From an uncultured Neomegalonema sp. (GTDB lineage: Bacteria > Pseudomonadota > Alphaproteobacteria > Rhodobacterales > Rhodobacteraceae): a stretch of 52,310 bases of DNA. Shown here one piece after another: positions 16,079-24,359 of the stretch (within the stretch, counting starts at the first letter, position 1; the number at the start of each line of letters is the position of its first letter). Position numbers and translations under genes: made by a program. The stretch covers positions 1 to 52,310 of the forward strand of contig CALDSD010000088.1 in assembly GCA_937911325.1 (NCBI GenBank), in the 5' to 3' direction. A model generated the notes under the pieces. That model was not told the DNA's origin. It worked only from the letters and a program-made list of their open reading frames with translations, and did not search any database.

Positions 16079-17917
16079 TTGGCCATAACGCCGGCCGGGG
16101 ATACGCCGTCTCGCGAAGCGCAACTGCGCATCGTGTTTCGCGTCGCGCCTTATCTCTGGCCAAAGGGCCGTTGGGACGTAAAAGCCCGCGTCGTCATTTC
16201 GATGGCGTTGCTCGTGTTGGCGAAAGTCGCGGTCGTCTCCACGCCGTTTTTCTTCAAAGGCGCCGTCGACATGCTGGCGGGGGACGCCAAAACGGGCGAC
16301 GCGTCGCTTCTTTGGGCGGCGGCGCCTTTGGCGTTGGTGCTCGGCTACGGCCTGATGCGCTTCAGCGGCAACCTGTTCCAGCAGCTTCGAGACGTCGTCT
16401 TCTCTCGGGTTGGACAGGAGGCGCTTCGGCTGCTGGCGATCGAAACGTTCCGGCACATCCACGCGCTGTCGCTCCGGTACCATCTCGAGCGACAAACCGG
16501 CGCTCTTTCACGCGTGATCGAGCGTGGCGTGAAAGCCATCGAGTTCCTGCTGCGGTTCTTGCTGTTCAGCATCGTGCCTTTGACGATCGAGTTGCTGTTC
16601 GTCGCAGGCATCTTGTTCTTCAGTTTCGACTGGCGCTACCTTGTGGTCGTCTTGGCGACCATCGCAGCTTATGTGGTGTTCACGTTCCGGGTGACGGAAT
16701 GGCGGGTGAAGATCCGCCAGCGCATGAACGAACAGGACATGGCCGCGAACCAGAAGGCCATCGACAGTCTGCTCAACTACGAGACCGTGAAGTACTTCGC
16801 CGCGGAAGAGCGTGAAGCACAGCGCTATAACGACTCAATGCGGGGTTACGAGAAGGCGGCGATCGAAACGCAGTCTTCTTTGGCGCTGTTGAATGCGGGG
16901 CAAGCGTTGATCATCACAGCTGGCCTGGTGGCCTTGATGGGCATGGCGGCCGCAGGAGTCGCGCAGGGCGTCATCACGGTCGGCGACTTTGTGATGGTCA
17001 ACGCCTTCATGATCCAGATCACTCTCCCTCTGGGCTTCCTGGGGACGGTCTACCGCGAGATCCGGCAGGCTCTTATCGATATGGCGGACATGTTCGGGTT
17101 GCTCGATCAGCCGCCGGAGGTTGTCGACAAGCCGGGCGCGCCAGCCTTGAAAATGAGCGCCGGCCGCGTCCAGTTCGAAGAGATCGACTTCGCATATGCT
17201 CCTGAGCGCCCGATCTTGCAGGGCGTTGATTTTGATATTCCGGGCGGCGGGTCCTTGGCGCTCGTGGGGCCCAGCGGATCCGGCAAGTCGACCACAGCCC
17301 GGCTGCTCTACCGGTTCTATGATGTAACCGCGGGTCGCATCCTGATCGATGGTCAAGACCTCCGAGACGTCAGCCAGACCTCGCTGCGCAACGCCATCGG
17401 CGTGGTGCCGCAGGATACAGTGCTGTTCAACGACACCATTGGGTACAACATCGCCTACGCCCAGCCGGAGGCGACGCAGGAGGAGATCGAAGCGGCCGCT
17501 CGGGCGGCTCAGATCGATTCGTTCATTGCGCAGCTTCCGCAGGGATACGAGACCGTTGTCGGCGAGCGCGGTTTGAAACTGTCGGGCGGCGAAAAACAAC
17601 GCGTGGCGATCGCGCGTACGATCTTGAAGAACCCGCGGATCTTGATCCTTGACGAAGCGACGTCCGCGCTCGACAGCCGCACAGAGCAGGGGATCCAAGA
17701 CGCCCTGCGCGCGCTCTCGAAAGACCGCACCGTGATCACGATCGCCCATCGGCTCTCAACGATTGTCGAAGCCGACGATATTCTGGTTTTGGAGGCTGGG
17801 CGCGTCATCGAGCGGGGAAGGCACGGCGATCTGCTGGCGCTCGATGGCGTCTACGCCCAAATGTGGAGGCGGCAGGCCGCTGAACAATCAGAGCCTGCAG
17901 CCGTTTCGGTTGAGTGA
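16079..17917 (+). CDS. Atm1-type ABC exporter (fused permease/ATPase)
   Basis: A half-transporter of the ABCB7/Atm1 class, exporting glutathione-linked metal or sulfur species. The membrane domain (about 35-330) carries the Atm1-like signature NYETVKYFAAEEREA (233-247). The ATPase domain has Walker A GPSGSGKST (397-405), LSGGEKQ (501-507), Walker B ILILDE (521-526) and the IAHRLS H-loop. GGAGGA (16065-16070) lies eight bases before the TTG start. SufA and SufT nearby fit a link to iron-sulfur biogenesis, but that is inference. It ends nine bases from an opposing gene. Confidence 0.93.
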   Translation: MAITPAGDTPSREAQLRIVFRVAPYLWPKGRWDVKARVVISMALLVLAKVAVVSTPFFFKGAVDMLAGDAKTGDASLLWAAAPLALVLGYGLMRFSGNLFQQLRDVVFSRVGQEALRLLAIETFRHIHALSLRYHLERQTGALSRVIERGVKAIEFLLRFLLFSIVPLTIELLFVAGILFFSFDWRYLVVVLATIAAYVVFTFRVTEWRVKIRQRMNEQDMAANQKAIDSLLNYETVKYFAAEEREAQRYNDSMRGYEKAAIETQSSLALLNAGQALIITAGLVALMGMAAAGVAQGVITVGDFVMVNAFMIQITLPLGFLGTVYREIRQALIDMADMFGLLDQPPEVVDKPGAPALKMSAGRVQFEEIDFAYAPERPILQGVDFDIPGGGSLALVGPSGSGKSTTARLLYRFYDVTAGRILIDGQDLRDVSQTSLRNAIGVVPQDTVLFNDTIGYNIAYAQPEATQEEIEAAARAAQIDSFIAQLPQGYETVVGERGLKLSGGEKQRVAIARTILKNPRILILDEATSALDSRTEQGIQDALRALSKDRTVITIAHRLSTIVEADDILVLEAGRVIERGRHGDLLALDGVYAQMWRRQAAEQSEPAAVSVE

Positions 17918-17926
17918 GCAGGCGGC

Positions 17927-18427
17927 CTAGCTGCCGCCATCCGCCCCGAATGGAACGCCAAAGTCGCGCCGTGCGACAGCCTGGCCGACATAGCGGTCGA
18001 GCAGCAGGTCGCCGATGCCGACCAAGGGCACGATCATGAACGCCGTCGTTCCAAACCAGCCAACGCCGACGAACAGCAACAGCGCGCCCACGGTGACGAT
18101 CAGCGACATCCAGTCATTGCCGGAAAAGTCGCGCGCCTTGGTTGCGCGCATCACTTCGATCCAGGACGCGAGAAAACCCAGAATGATGAAGATGGTCGTC
18201 CAGGTGACTGCGAACGCCTGACCGCTGAAGAGCGTGATCGCGAACAACTGCTCGGACAACACCTGCTCGACCTTTTCCGTTATGGTGGTCGTATCCGCAG
18301 CCGCGTCTTCAGAGCCCACGATGTCGCCAAAGACTTCCGGCGCCGCGATCACGCCGACATAAACGATGTAGAAGATCGCGATCCAAAGATAGGCAGGCAC
18401 ACCCTTGCCAAACAAACGACCCAGCAT
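17927..18427 (-). CDS. Membrane protein of unknown function
   Basis: I do not recognise this 166-residue protein. It starts MLGRLFGKGVPAYLW, with a strong GGAGG site just upstream. Hydrophobic segments are visible at about 11-28, 62-90, 104-120 and 122-140, separated by an acidic loop of about 30 residues (EVFGDIVGSEDAAAD). The tail ends DRYVGQAVARRDFG. The frame is open for 102 more codons upstream but without support. It faces the Atm1-type exporter gene; GGCGGC/GCCGCC at 17921-17938 forms a weak hairpin between the two stop codons. Confidence 0.75.
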   Translation of the reverse strand: MLGRLFGKGVPAYLWIAIFYIVYVGVIAAPEVFGDIVGSEDAAADTTTITEKVEQVLSEQLFAITLFSGQAFAVTWTTIFIILGFLASWIEVMRATKARDFSGNDWMSLIVTVGALLLFVGVGWFGTTAFMIVPLVGIGDLLLDRYVGQAVARRDFGVPFGADGGS

Positions 18428-18613
18428 TTTAACGCCTCCTCGAGCAAACCCCGCATTTCCGCCCCGCAGCAGCACACACCCACCCGTGCGCCGTCGCATT
18501 TCGATATTCTCAACCCAAATCAGGCGGGGTTGTGATCCAAAGTCGACGAGACCATAGGAGACGACAGCCCTCGTCGTCCATCGAAAGCAGGCAAACAGAG
18601 CGGAGCAAGACGC

Positions 18614-19384
18614 TTGAGAATTGAACTGAGTGACGTTTTCGCGCCTCCTGGCGGGCGCTTGCCCGCTCGGCCGCTGTTTGCGGTGGGCGACATTCACGGG
18701 CACCTGGACCCGCTTGTGGCGCTGCTGGAGCACCTCTACGCCTACATCCCCGAGACCTACGGAGACACAGCCGTCGACCTGGTCTTCCTCGGCGATTACG
18801 TCGACCGCGGGCCCGAGCCTCTGGGCGTTTTGGAGTGCCTACAGATCGGACTCGATCTGCCGAACGTCCGGCAAACCAACCTGTTGGGCAATCACGACTG
18901 GTTTCTGGCCGAAGCGGCCGAGCTGTTTGACGAAGAGCTTGATGCGCAAGGTTGGTCGACCTGGTTGGCGAATGGCGGCGAAGAGACGCTGGAGGGGGCG
19001 GGTCTTCGCAGCGGATACGCGACAGCGCAGGAGTTGAGAGAGGCGCTGGGTCCATCGATCTGCGCGCTGCTGCGTGAGTTGGACTATAGCTTTCGGAGCG
19101 GCGACGTCTTGTGCGTTCACGCCGGCGTCGAGCCCGGCACGCCCCTGGAAGCTCAGAAAAAGCGCGACCTTCTCTGGATCCGCGAGCCGTTTCTAAGCTG
19201 GGACAAGGATCCGAACACTCGCTGGGAACACCCGGTCACGGTGGTTCATGGCCACTCGCCGCACGCGAACGGAGTATTTTCTCACCGCATTGGCGTTGAT
19301 ACGGGCGGGTTTAGCACCGGCGTCTTCACCGTTCTTGAACTCAACGAGACCGAAGGGCGTTTCCACCGCGCGATCGTCGCCTGA
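18614..19384 (+). CDS. PPP-family metallophosphoesterase (bis(5'-nucleosyl)-tetraphosphatase/phosphatase-like)
   Basis: A 256-residue cytoplasmic phosphatase of the calcineurin-like PPP group. All core motifs are present: GDIHGH (25-30), GDYVDRG (60-66), GNHDW (92-96), VHAG (168-171) and VHGHS (211-215). These ligate two metals. Bacterial relatives include Ser/Thr protein phosphatases and ApaH-type diadenosine tetraphosphatases, and sequence alone does not decide. The start is TTG at 18614 with GGAG about nine bases upstream. The open spacing and intact motifs make it a real gene. Confidence 0.88.
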   Translation: MRIELSDVFAPPGGRLPARPLFAVGDIHGHLDPLVALLEHLYAYIPETYGDTAVDLVFLGDYVDRGPEPLGVLECLQIGLDLPNVRQTNLLGNHDWFLAEAAELFDEELDAQGWSTWLANGGEETLEGAGLRSGYATAQELREALGPSICALLRELDYSFRSGDVLCVHAGVEPGTPLEAQKKRDLLWIREPFLSWDKDPNTRWEHPVTVVHGHSPHANGVFSHRIGVDTGGFSTGVFTVLELNETEGRFHRAIVA

Positions 19385-19392
19385 CGGGCGCG

Positions 19393-19764
19393 TTACGTCT
19401 CGGTTTGTTCGACTTCGGAGAACTTGACCGACTCTCCACAACCGCAGGCGTCGACGACGTTCGGATTGCGAAACTTGAAGCCGCTCTCCAGCAGCGAGGT
19501 CTCATAATGAACCTCGGTGCCGATCATGAACATCGCCGCCATCGGCGCAATCATGACACGCGCGCCATCCTGCTCGACCACCTCGTCATGGGGGCCGATC
19601 TCCTCGGCGTACTCCATGGTGTATTCCATGCCTGCGCAGCCGCCTTTCTTGACGCCGATACGCAAGCCTTTCACCGCGCCGTTCGACTGATCCATCAGTT
19701 TTAGGATCTGAACGACCGCCTCATTGGTCAGGGTGACGGCCTGTTGTCCCGGAACTCCAAACAT
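19393..19764 (-). CDS. A-type iron-sulfur carrier (HesB/IscA/SufA/ErpA family)
   Basis: Delivers iron-sulfur clusters to target proteins. The 123-residue protein keeps the three ligand cysteines: Cys 43 in KKGGCAGMEY and Cys 107/109 in ACGCGESVKF. It has the typical SGFKFRNPNV. It follows sufT by nine bases. In many alphaproteobacteria these two genes end the suf operon, but sufB, sufC, sufD and sufS are not in the window, so the pair is separated from them here. I cannot choose between sufA and erpA by sequence alone. Confidence 0.92.
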   Translation of the reverse strand: MFGVPGQQAVTLTNEAVVQILKLMDQSNGAVKGLRIGVKKGGCAGMEYTMEYAEEIGPHDEVVEQDGARVMIAPMAAMFMIGTEVHYETSLLESGFKFRNPNVVDACGCGESVKFSEVEQTET

Positions 19765-19773
19765 CCACCGTCC

Positions 19774-20163
19774 TCACATCATGCCAAGTTCGAGCCGAGC
19801 CTCGTCCGACAGGCGGCTCATGTCCCAGGGCGGGTCCCAGACGATCTCGACGTCGATCTGGCGCACGCCGGGCGTCGGGCTGATCGCGTCCGCCACCCAG
19901 CCTGGGATCTCTCCGGCGACCGGGCAGCCTGGGGCGGTCAGCGTCATATCGACAGCCACATCGCCGTCATCATTGATCGCGACACGGTAAATCAAACCAA
20001 GATCCCAGATATTCACTGGGATTTCAGGGTCGTAGACCGATTTTATCGCATCCACTACCGGCTCATAGAGCGGGTGTTCGGTCGACGAGGGGCCTATCAA
20101 CGGCGCACCCTCGACCGGTGTCGACTCGTCCGTTTCAGGCGCGTTATGGCTTTGACCGTCCAT
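19774..20163 (-). CDS. sufT: SufT-like iron-sulfur assembly protein (DUF59/MIP18 family)
   Basis: A 129-residue DUF59 protein with an N-terminal disordered, acidic extension (about 40 residues). The domain contains IKSVYDPEIPVNIWDLGLIY (40-59), MTLTAPGCPVAGEIP and the C-terminal WDPPWDMSRLSDEARLELGM signature. SufT helps mature Fe-S proteins, especially under high demand. It precedes the A-type carrier on the same strand and is divergent from tgt. The single cysteine lies in the conserved PGCP motif. Confidence 0.92.
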   Translation of the reverse strand: MDGQSHNAPETDESTPVEGAPLIGPSSTEHPLYEPVVDAIKSVYDPEIPVNIWDLGLIYRVAINDDGDVAVDMTLTAPGCPVAGEIPGWVADAISPTPGVRQIDVEIVWDPPWDMSRLSDEARLELGMM

Positions 20164-20171
20164 ATCTGATC

Positions 20172-20217
20172 GCTTTGCTCAACTTCGGCTGCCTCAAGAT
20201 ATAGGCGAGAGCAAAGC
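20172..20217. promoter_or_regulatory. 9-bp dyad between sufT and tgt
   Basis: GCTTTGCTC (20172-20180) is perfectly complementary to GAGCAAAGC (20209-20217), separated by 28 bases, within the divergent promoter region of sufT and tgt. It may be a binding site for a dimeric regulator or form a hairpin in either leader. No known operator is matched. Confidence 0.4.
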
Positions 20218-20260
20218 AGTCGTCTATTGCTGAGCGAATTTGTCGGTAAAAGGGTGTTTC

Positions 20261-21391
20261 GTGGCGCAAGATTTTGAGTTTGAGCGGATCGCGCAGGACG
20301 GACGCGCTCGACTTGGCGTTTTGCGGACGCCGCGCGGCGAGATCCAGACACCTGCCTTCATGCCGGTCGGCACGGCGGCAACCGTCAAAGCGATGTTGCC
20401 GGGGAGCGTACGCGAAACGGGCGCGGACATCCTTTTGGGCAATACCTACCACCTGATGCTTCGCCCCGGGGCCGAGCGCATTGAACGCCTGGGCGGTCTG
20501 CACGGCTTCATGAATTGGGATCGGCCGATTCTGACGGACTCCGGCGGGTTTCAGGTGATGTCCTTGGCTCAGTTGCGAAAGCTCGACGAGCAGGGAGTGC
20601 GCTTCAAGAGCCATATCGACGGATCGGACTGGCTGTTGACGCCGGAGAGCTCGATGGAGATCCAGCGACAGTTGGGGTCGGACATCGTCATGGCGTTCGA
20701 CGAATGCACCCCCCATCCGGCGGACGAGACGACCGCCGAAGAGAGCATGCGCCTGTCAATGCGCTGGGCTCAGCGGTCTCGAGACGCGTTCGGCGATCGT
20801 CCGGGATACGCGTTGTTCGGCATACAGCAGGGCAGTCTTTACCAGGACCTCCGCGGGGAGAGCGCCGCTGAGCTGCGGAAAATTGGGTTCGACGGCTACG
20901 CGATCGGCGGGTTGGCGGTTGGGGAGGGGCAGGAGGCGATGTTCGACGTGCTCGACTATGCGCCCGACATGCTGCCGGAGGACAAGCCGCGCTATCTGAT
21001 GGGCGTCGGCAAGCCCGACGATCTCGTTGGGGCCGTGCAGCGCGGCGTCGACATGTTTGACTGCGTGTTGCCGACCCGCTCGGGACGCACTGGGCAGGCG
21101 TTCACGCGGCGCGGGGTGGTGAACCTCAAAAATGCGCGTCACGCCAACGACCCGCGTCCGCTCGATCCGGACTGCGCTTGCCCCGCCTGTCAGGGCTACT
21201 CGCGCGCGTATCTGCACCACGTCTTCAAGTCCCAAGAGATCATCAGCGCGATGCTGCTGACCTGGCACAATCTGCATTACTATCAGGAACTGATGGCGGG
21301 CATGCGCGCCGCGATCGCATCGGGAACGCTCGACGAGTTTGTGGCCGCGTTTCACGCGCAACGCGCCGAGGGCGACCTCGAGCCCGTTTGA
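20261..21391 (+). CDS. tgt: Queuine/preQ1 tRNA-ribosyltransferase
   Basis: Exchanges guanine 34 in GUN-anticodon tRNAs for the queuosine precursor. The GTG at 20261 ([19 protein letters not shown]) matches the usual N-terminus better than the TTG at 20240, and AAGGG lies upstream. Conserved parts include [33 protein letters not shown] (nucleophile loop), [17 protein letters not shown] and the zinc site [18 protein letters not shown]. The usual neighbour queA is absent. A terminator hairpin follows. Confidence 0.95.
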   Translation: MAQDFEFERIAQDGRARLGVLRTPRGEIQTPAFMPVGTAATVKAMLPGSVRETGADILLGNTYHLMLRPGAERIERLGGLHGFMNWDRPILTDSGGFQVMSLAQLRKLDEQGVRFKSHIDGSDWLLTPESSMEIQRQLGSDIVMAFDECTPHPADETTAEESMRLSMRWAQRSRDAFGDRPGYALFGIQQGSLYQDLRGESAAELRKIGFDGYAIGGLAVGEGQEAMFDVLDYAPDMLPEDKPRYLMGVGKPDDLVGAVQRGVDMFDCVLPTRSGRTGQAFTRRGVVNLKNARHANDPRPLDPDCACPACQGYSRAYLHHVFKSQEIISAMLLTWHNLHYYQELMAGMRAAIASGTLDEFVAAFHAQRAEGDLEPV

Positions 21392-21397
21392 TCGCCC

Positions 21398-21426
21398 CAA
21401 AAGAAAAGGGCCCCGTTTGGGGCCCC
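21398..21426 (-). terminator. Terminator between tgt and the FadL-type gene
   Basis: GGGCCCC (21408-21414), loop GTTT, GGGGCCC (21419-21425) form a 7-bp all-GC stem. Read on the minus strand the stem is followed by TTTTCTTTT, so it ends the FadL-type transcript; it can also form for tgt, where the T-run is weaker. Confidence 0.85.
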
Positions 21427-21449
21427 AGTGACGTTTCTTGCCTGTTTTC

Positions 21450-22667
21450 TCAGAAGTCCATGCTCGCCCCGATCGAGAGGATGTGCACCTGGGCGTCGAA
21501 TTCCGCCGACCCGGTTTCAACACCCGTCTCGATGATGACCGTTGGGTCTTCCAGCGTTTTCAGATACGAATACGCTGCATCGATTGTGATCGTTTCCGTA
21601 AGGTCGTAGCTAGCGCCAACGGACAACCAGATACGATCCTCGTCCGGGATACGGATTGAACGGTCTTCGTCGGTCGTTGGGGTTTGGTCCCACGCCACGC
21701 CAGTCCGAAGCTTCAGCGCATCGGTCGCTTCGTACTCAAGACCCGCTGCTAGATAGAACGCGTCGTCATATCCGAATGTCTCGCTGACAAGCTCGGTTCC
21801 GCCGGTTGAGATCACAGCCTCATCGAGCACGCTCCAGTTCTGCCACTGTGCTTCGAGCGACAAGTCGACGGTCTCCGTCAACTCCTGCTTGATGCCGATC
21901 GACGCCACGCCGGGCGCATCCGCCTCGAAATTGGCCCCACTGAATTCCATTCCGCCTAGGGCACTGCCTCCCACGCGGCCTTCCGCGTCGAGCTTGAAAC
22001 CGCTCCGATAGGCGACGCCGACAGTTGTCGTGTCGGTGATGTCGGCCAGCATCCCAATGATGAAGCCAAACGAGACGTCATCACCCCGATACTCTAGCGA
22101 GAACGGCTCACCGCTGTTGAACGTCAAGTCGGCGTAGGCGATGCTGAACCCGGCCCCTGCCGTGACGCCGTTCATAATCTCGCCCGAGATCATCGGCGTC
22201 GCGACGATCAGTTTCAGATCAGTTTCAGTCGCCTCGGCGGTTGCAACGCTTGGGTCGCCACCGTCATACTCGGTGCGCAAGCCGAAGGGCGATGTTATGC
22301 TCATGCCCACAGCCAGCTGCGGGTTGATGCGAAACCCCATATAGGTTCCTGGAACCAGCGCGTCTTTCGAGGGACTGCCGTCGCCTCCTTCAAGGCCAAA
22401 CGCGCCGTTGGCGTCGAAATCGCCGTCCGCCTCCGGGAAGATGCCCGAAGCTGTGACGCCGACCGTCATGTGATCGCCAGTCACGCGCTGCAGCGCGGCT
22501 GGGTTTTGATAGATGTGCGTGATGTCTTCCGCGCCCGCCGAGTAGTTGGCGAACGACATCCCCTGAGAGCTCACCGAGCCCTCTTTGATCGCGAAACTCC
22601 CGCCCAGAGCGGATGTGGTCGAAAGCGCAATTGCTGCTGCGCTCAAAAGATAAACTGAGGTTTTCAT
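21450..22667 (-). CDS. FadL-family outer membrane transporter (OmpP1/TodX)
   Basis: A predicted outer-membrane beta-barrel for long-chain fatty acids or other hydrophobic compounds. From ATG 22667, a signal peptide (about 22 residues) is followed by the FadL-type N-terminus GSFAIKEGSVSSQGMSFANY. Next come HIYQNPAALQR, the conserved NPA region, and alternating amphipathic strands ending in an aromatic residue (ASMDF). GGGGAGGG supports this start over the longer open frame to 22763. The upstream region holds repeated GCGTCA elements and a candidate promoter. Confidence 0.9.
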   Translation of the reverse strand: MKTSVYLLSAAAIALSTTSALGGSFAIKEGSVSSQGMSFANYSAGAEDITHIYQNPAALQRVTGDHMTVGVTASGIFPEADGDFDANGAFGLEGGDGSPSKDALVPGTYMGFRINPQLAVGMSITSPFGLRTEYDGGDPSVATAEATETDLKLIVATPMISGEIMNGVTAGAGFSIAYADLTFNSGEPFSLEYRGDDVSFGFIIGMLADITDTTTVGVAYRSGFKLDAEGRVGGSALGGMEFSGANFEADAPGVASIGIKQELTETVDLSLEAQWQNWSVLDEAVISTGGTELVSETFGYDDAFYLAAGLEYEATDALKLRTGVAWDQTPTTDEDRSIRIPDEDRIWLSVGASYDLTETITIDAAYSYLKTLEDPTVIIETGVETGSAEFDAQVHILSIGASMDF

Positions 22668-22772
22668 AGCCCTCCCCTCGTGCTCCCAAAGAACGCCCGC
22701 CTTACCGGCGAGGCTTTTTTCGAAAAACCGCGCAGCGTCACACCACTGCCGCGCTTTTGTCATGATCAGTGA

Positions 22773-22822
22773 CGGTTAACCGCCGCACGAAAAGCGTCAA
22801 TGCGTGACGTTGCGTCGCGTCA
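22773..22822 (-). promoter_or_regulatory. Promoter-like and operator-like elements upstream of the FadL-type gene
   Basis: The 321-base gap 22668-22988 has no gene. On the minus strand TTGACG (22800-22795) and TAACCG (22778-22773) lie 16 bases apart. The -10-like hexamer sits inside the perfect palindrome CGGTTAACCG (22773-22782). Just upstream, TGACG-N8-CGTCA (22805-22822) is another dyad, and further GCGTCA copies occur near 22735, 22794 and 22817. A regulator acting on the porin promoter is plausible. I see nothing further in the gap. Confidence 0.4.
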
Positions 22823-22988
22823 TCACAATTTAGACGGCGCCATGAGGGCGTGGCTTTCGCGCTACGGTTGAAATTCCTGCGCGCCACACAGGCGAAACCG
22901 TCAAAGCGCCGCGCCCAAGGTTCTGGACAGCCAGACGGCCTCGCGCCATTGTCCGAGCGAATTCGGTCCTGAGAAACGGAGCCACGCC

Positions 22989-23369
22989 GTGGGCATCTTT
23001 CAAGAGCTTTTCACTTGGTGGAATGGCCAGACCATGGGGACGCGCGTCTTCACCGCGCGTCGCGGCCGGCTGGTCGGCGAGGATGAGCAGGGCAATCGGT
23101 ACTATCGCACCGCCGACGATGCGAGGCGTTGGGTCGTCTACAACGGAGAAGCGGAAGCGTCGAAGGTTCCGCCCGATTGGCATGGTTGGCTCCACCGCAC
23201 CTACGAGAACCCGCCGACGGAGGCGCCTTTGCCCCGCAAGGAGTGGGAAAAGCCACATCTCGAAAACCGCACCGGTTCTGTCGCAGCTTATCATCCGCCG
23301 GGCTCGCTAACGACGCCAGAGGCGCGGCCGAAGGTGGCGGGCGACTATCAGGCTTGGGAGCCTAAATAG
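22989..23369 (+). CDS. NADH:ubiquinone oxidoreductase subunit NDUFA12 family
   Basis: A 126-residue accessory complex I protein, homologous to mitochondrial NDUFA12 and typical of alphaproteobacteria. Recognisable parts are FFTWWNGQT-like start (FTWWNGQTMGTRVFT), GRLVGEDEQGNRYY, RRWVVYNGEAEASKVPPDWHGWLH and the PHLENRTGSVAAYHPPGS tail. The start is GTG with GGAG upstream. It precedes mlaD- and DUF2155-type genes, an order often found in this class. Confidence 0.93.
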   Translation: MGIFQELFTWWNGQTMGTRVFTARRGRLVGEDEQGNRYYRTADDARRWVVYNGEAEASKVPPDWHGWLHRTYENPPTEAPLPRKEWEKPHLENRTGSVAAYHPPGSLTTPEARPKVAGDYQAWEPK

Positions 23370-23440
23370 CCGCCGCTCGACGGCGATGGGGTATGTTGCG
23401 CTCCGCTCGGAGCAGCGCTTTTCCGAATGGGGATGGAGAG

Positions 23441-23902
23441 ATGGCTAAACTTGAACAACCTGTCGAGACGTTGATCGGAGCCGCCGTGCTCGCGGTGGCC
23501 GTCGGTTTTGGCATCTATGCAGCCGATAGCAGCGGCAACGCCAATATCGGCCAAGGCTCGTACGAACTGAAAGCCTCGTTCTCAAGCGCCAGCGGCATTT
23601 CGGCTGGAACGGATGTCCGGATCGCCGGGGTGAAAGTCGGCTCTGTCTCGGACGTCGCGCTCGACCCACAGAGTTATCGGGCGATGACGACGCTCAGGAT
23701 CCGCGACGACGTCGAGCTCGATGACGGAGCGTCGGCAAAGATCGACACAGAGGGCCTGCTTGGCGGCGCTTTTGTGTCGATCGAACCTGGCGCGGGCTTA
23801 GATCCGCTCGAATCAGGTGATGAGATCCTGATCACCCAAGGGTCGATCAGTCTCGGAGACATTCTGGGCAAAGTCTTCACCTCGACCGCGGGTTCGAACT
23901 AG
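23441..23902 (+). CDS. MlaD-family lipid transport protein
   Basis: A single MCE-domain protein (153 residues) of the MlaD type, which holds lipids in the periplasm as part of an inner-membrane ABC system. The N-terminal helix (about 9-27, VETLIGAAVLAVAVGFGIYA) anchors it. The MCE core has SGISAGTDVRIAGVKVGSV (near 48-66) and the IDTEGLLGGAFVSIEPG signature (about 99-115). ATG 23441 fits this anchor. No mlaE or mlaF is in the window, although they are usually elsewhere in alphaproteobacteria too. Confidence 0.92.
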   Translation: MAKLEQPVETLIGAAVLAVAVGFGIYAADSSGNANIGQGSYELKASFSSASGISAGTDVRIAGVKVGSVSDVALDPQSYRAMTTLRIRDDVELDDGASAKIDTEGLLGGAFVSIEPGAGLDPLESGDEILITQGSISLGDILGKVFTSTAGSN

Positions 23903-23960
23903 GAACCGATGCTGGAGCCGGGCTGTCGCGGCGTCCAAACGCAGGCGGAAGGATGAGCGA

Positions 23961-24359
23961 ATGGCGCGCGGTCTCGGATCGGCGGTGAAAGCCGGGTGTC
24001 TCGGGGGGATGCTCTGGGTCGCCATGGGCGTGAGCGCCGCGGCGCAAAGCGGCGATTCAGTGTCCGGCGATGTCGTGGTCATGCGGGGCTTGGACAAACT
24101 CACGGGCAGGGTCGAGACCTTCGAAGCGCCGATCGGCGGCGTCGTGACTTACGAAAGGCTTCGGATCGAGGCCAAGGCTTGCAACCGGCGCACGGAAAAC
24201 CGCGCGCCTGACTCAACCGCTTTCATTCAGGTCTTCGACACCAAGTACGACGAGGAAGTCATCGCGTTTTCCGGATGGATGTTCGCGTCCTCGCCAGCGC
24301 TTTCGGCGATGGACCACTCGCGCTATGACGTTTGGGTGCTGAGCTGCAAGACTTCCTGA
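23961..24359 (+). CDS. DUF2155 domain-containing periplasmic protein
   Basis: A 132-residue protein with a signal peptide (cleavage near VSAAAQ) and the DUF2155 signature: VVVMRGLDKLTGRVETFEAP, followed by CNRRTENRAPDSTAFIQVFD and FSGWMFASSPALSAMDHSRYDVWVL. It has two cysteines likely to form a disulfide (Cys 74 and Cys 129). Its function is unknown. The last 37 bases overlap the 3' end of the opposing aat gene. Confidence 0.9.
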   Translation: MARGLGSAVKAGCLGGMLWVAMGVSAAAQSGDSVSGDVVVMRGLDKLTGRVETFEAPIGGVVTYERLRIEAKACNRRTENRAPDSTAFIQVFDTKYDEEVIAFSGWMFASSPALSAMDHSRYDVWVLSCKTS

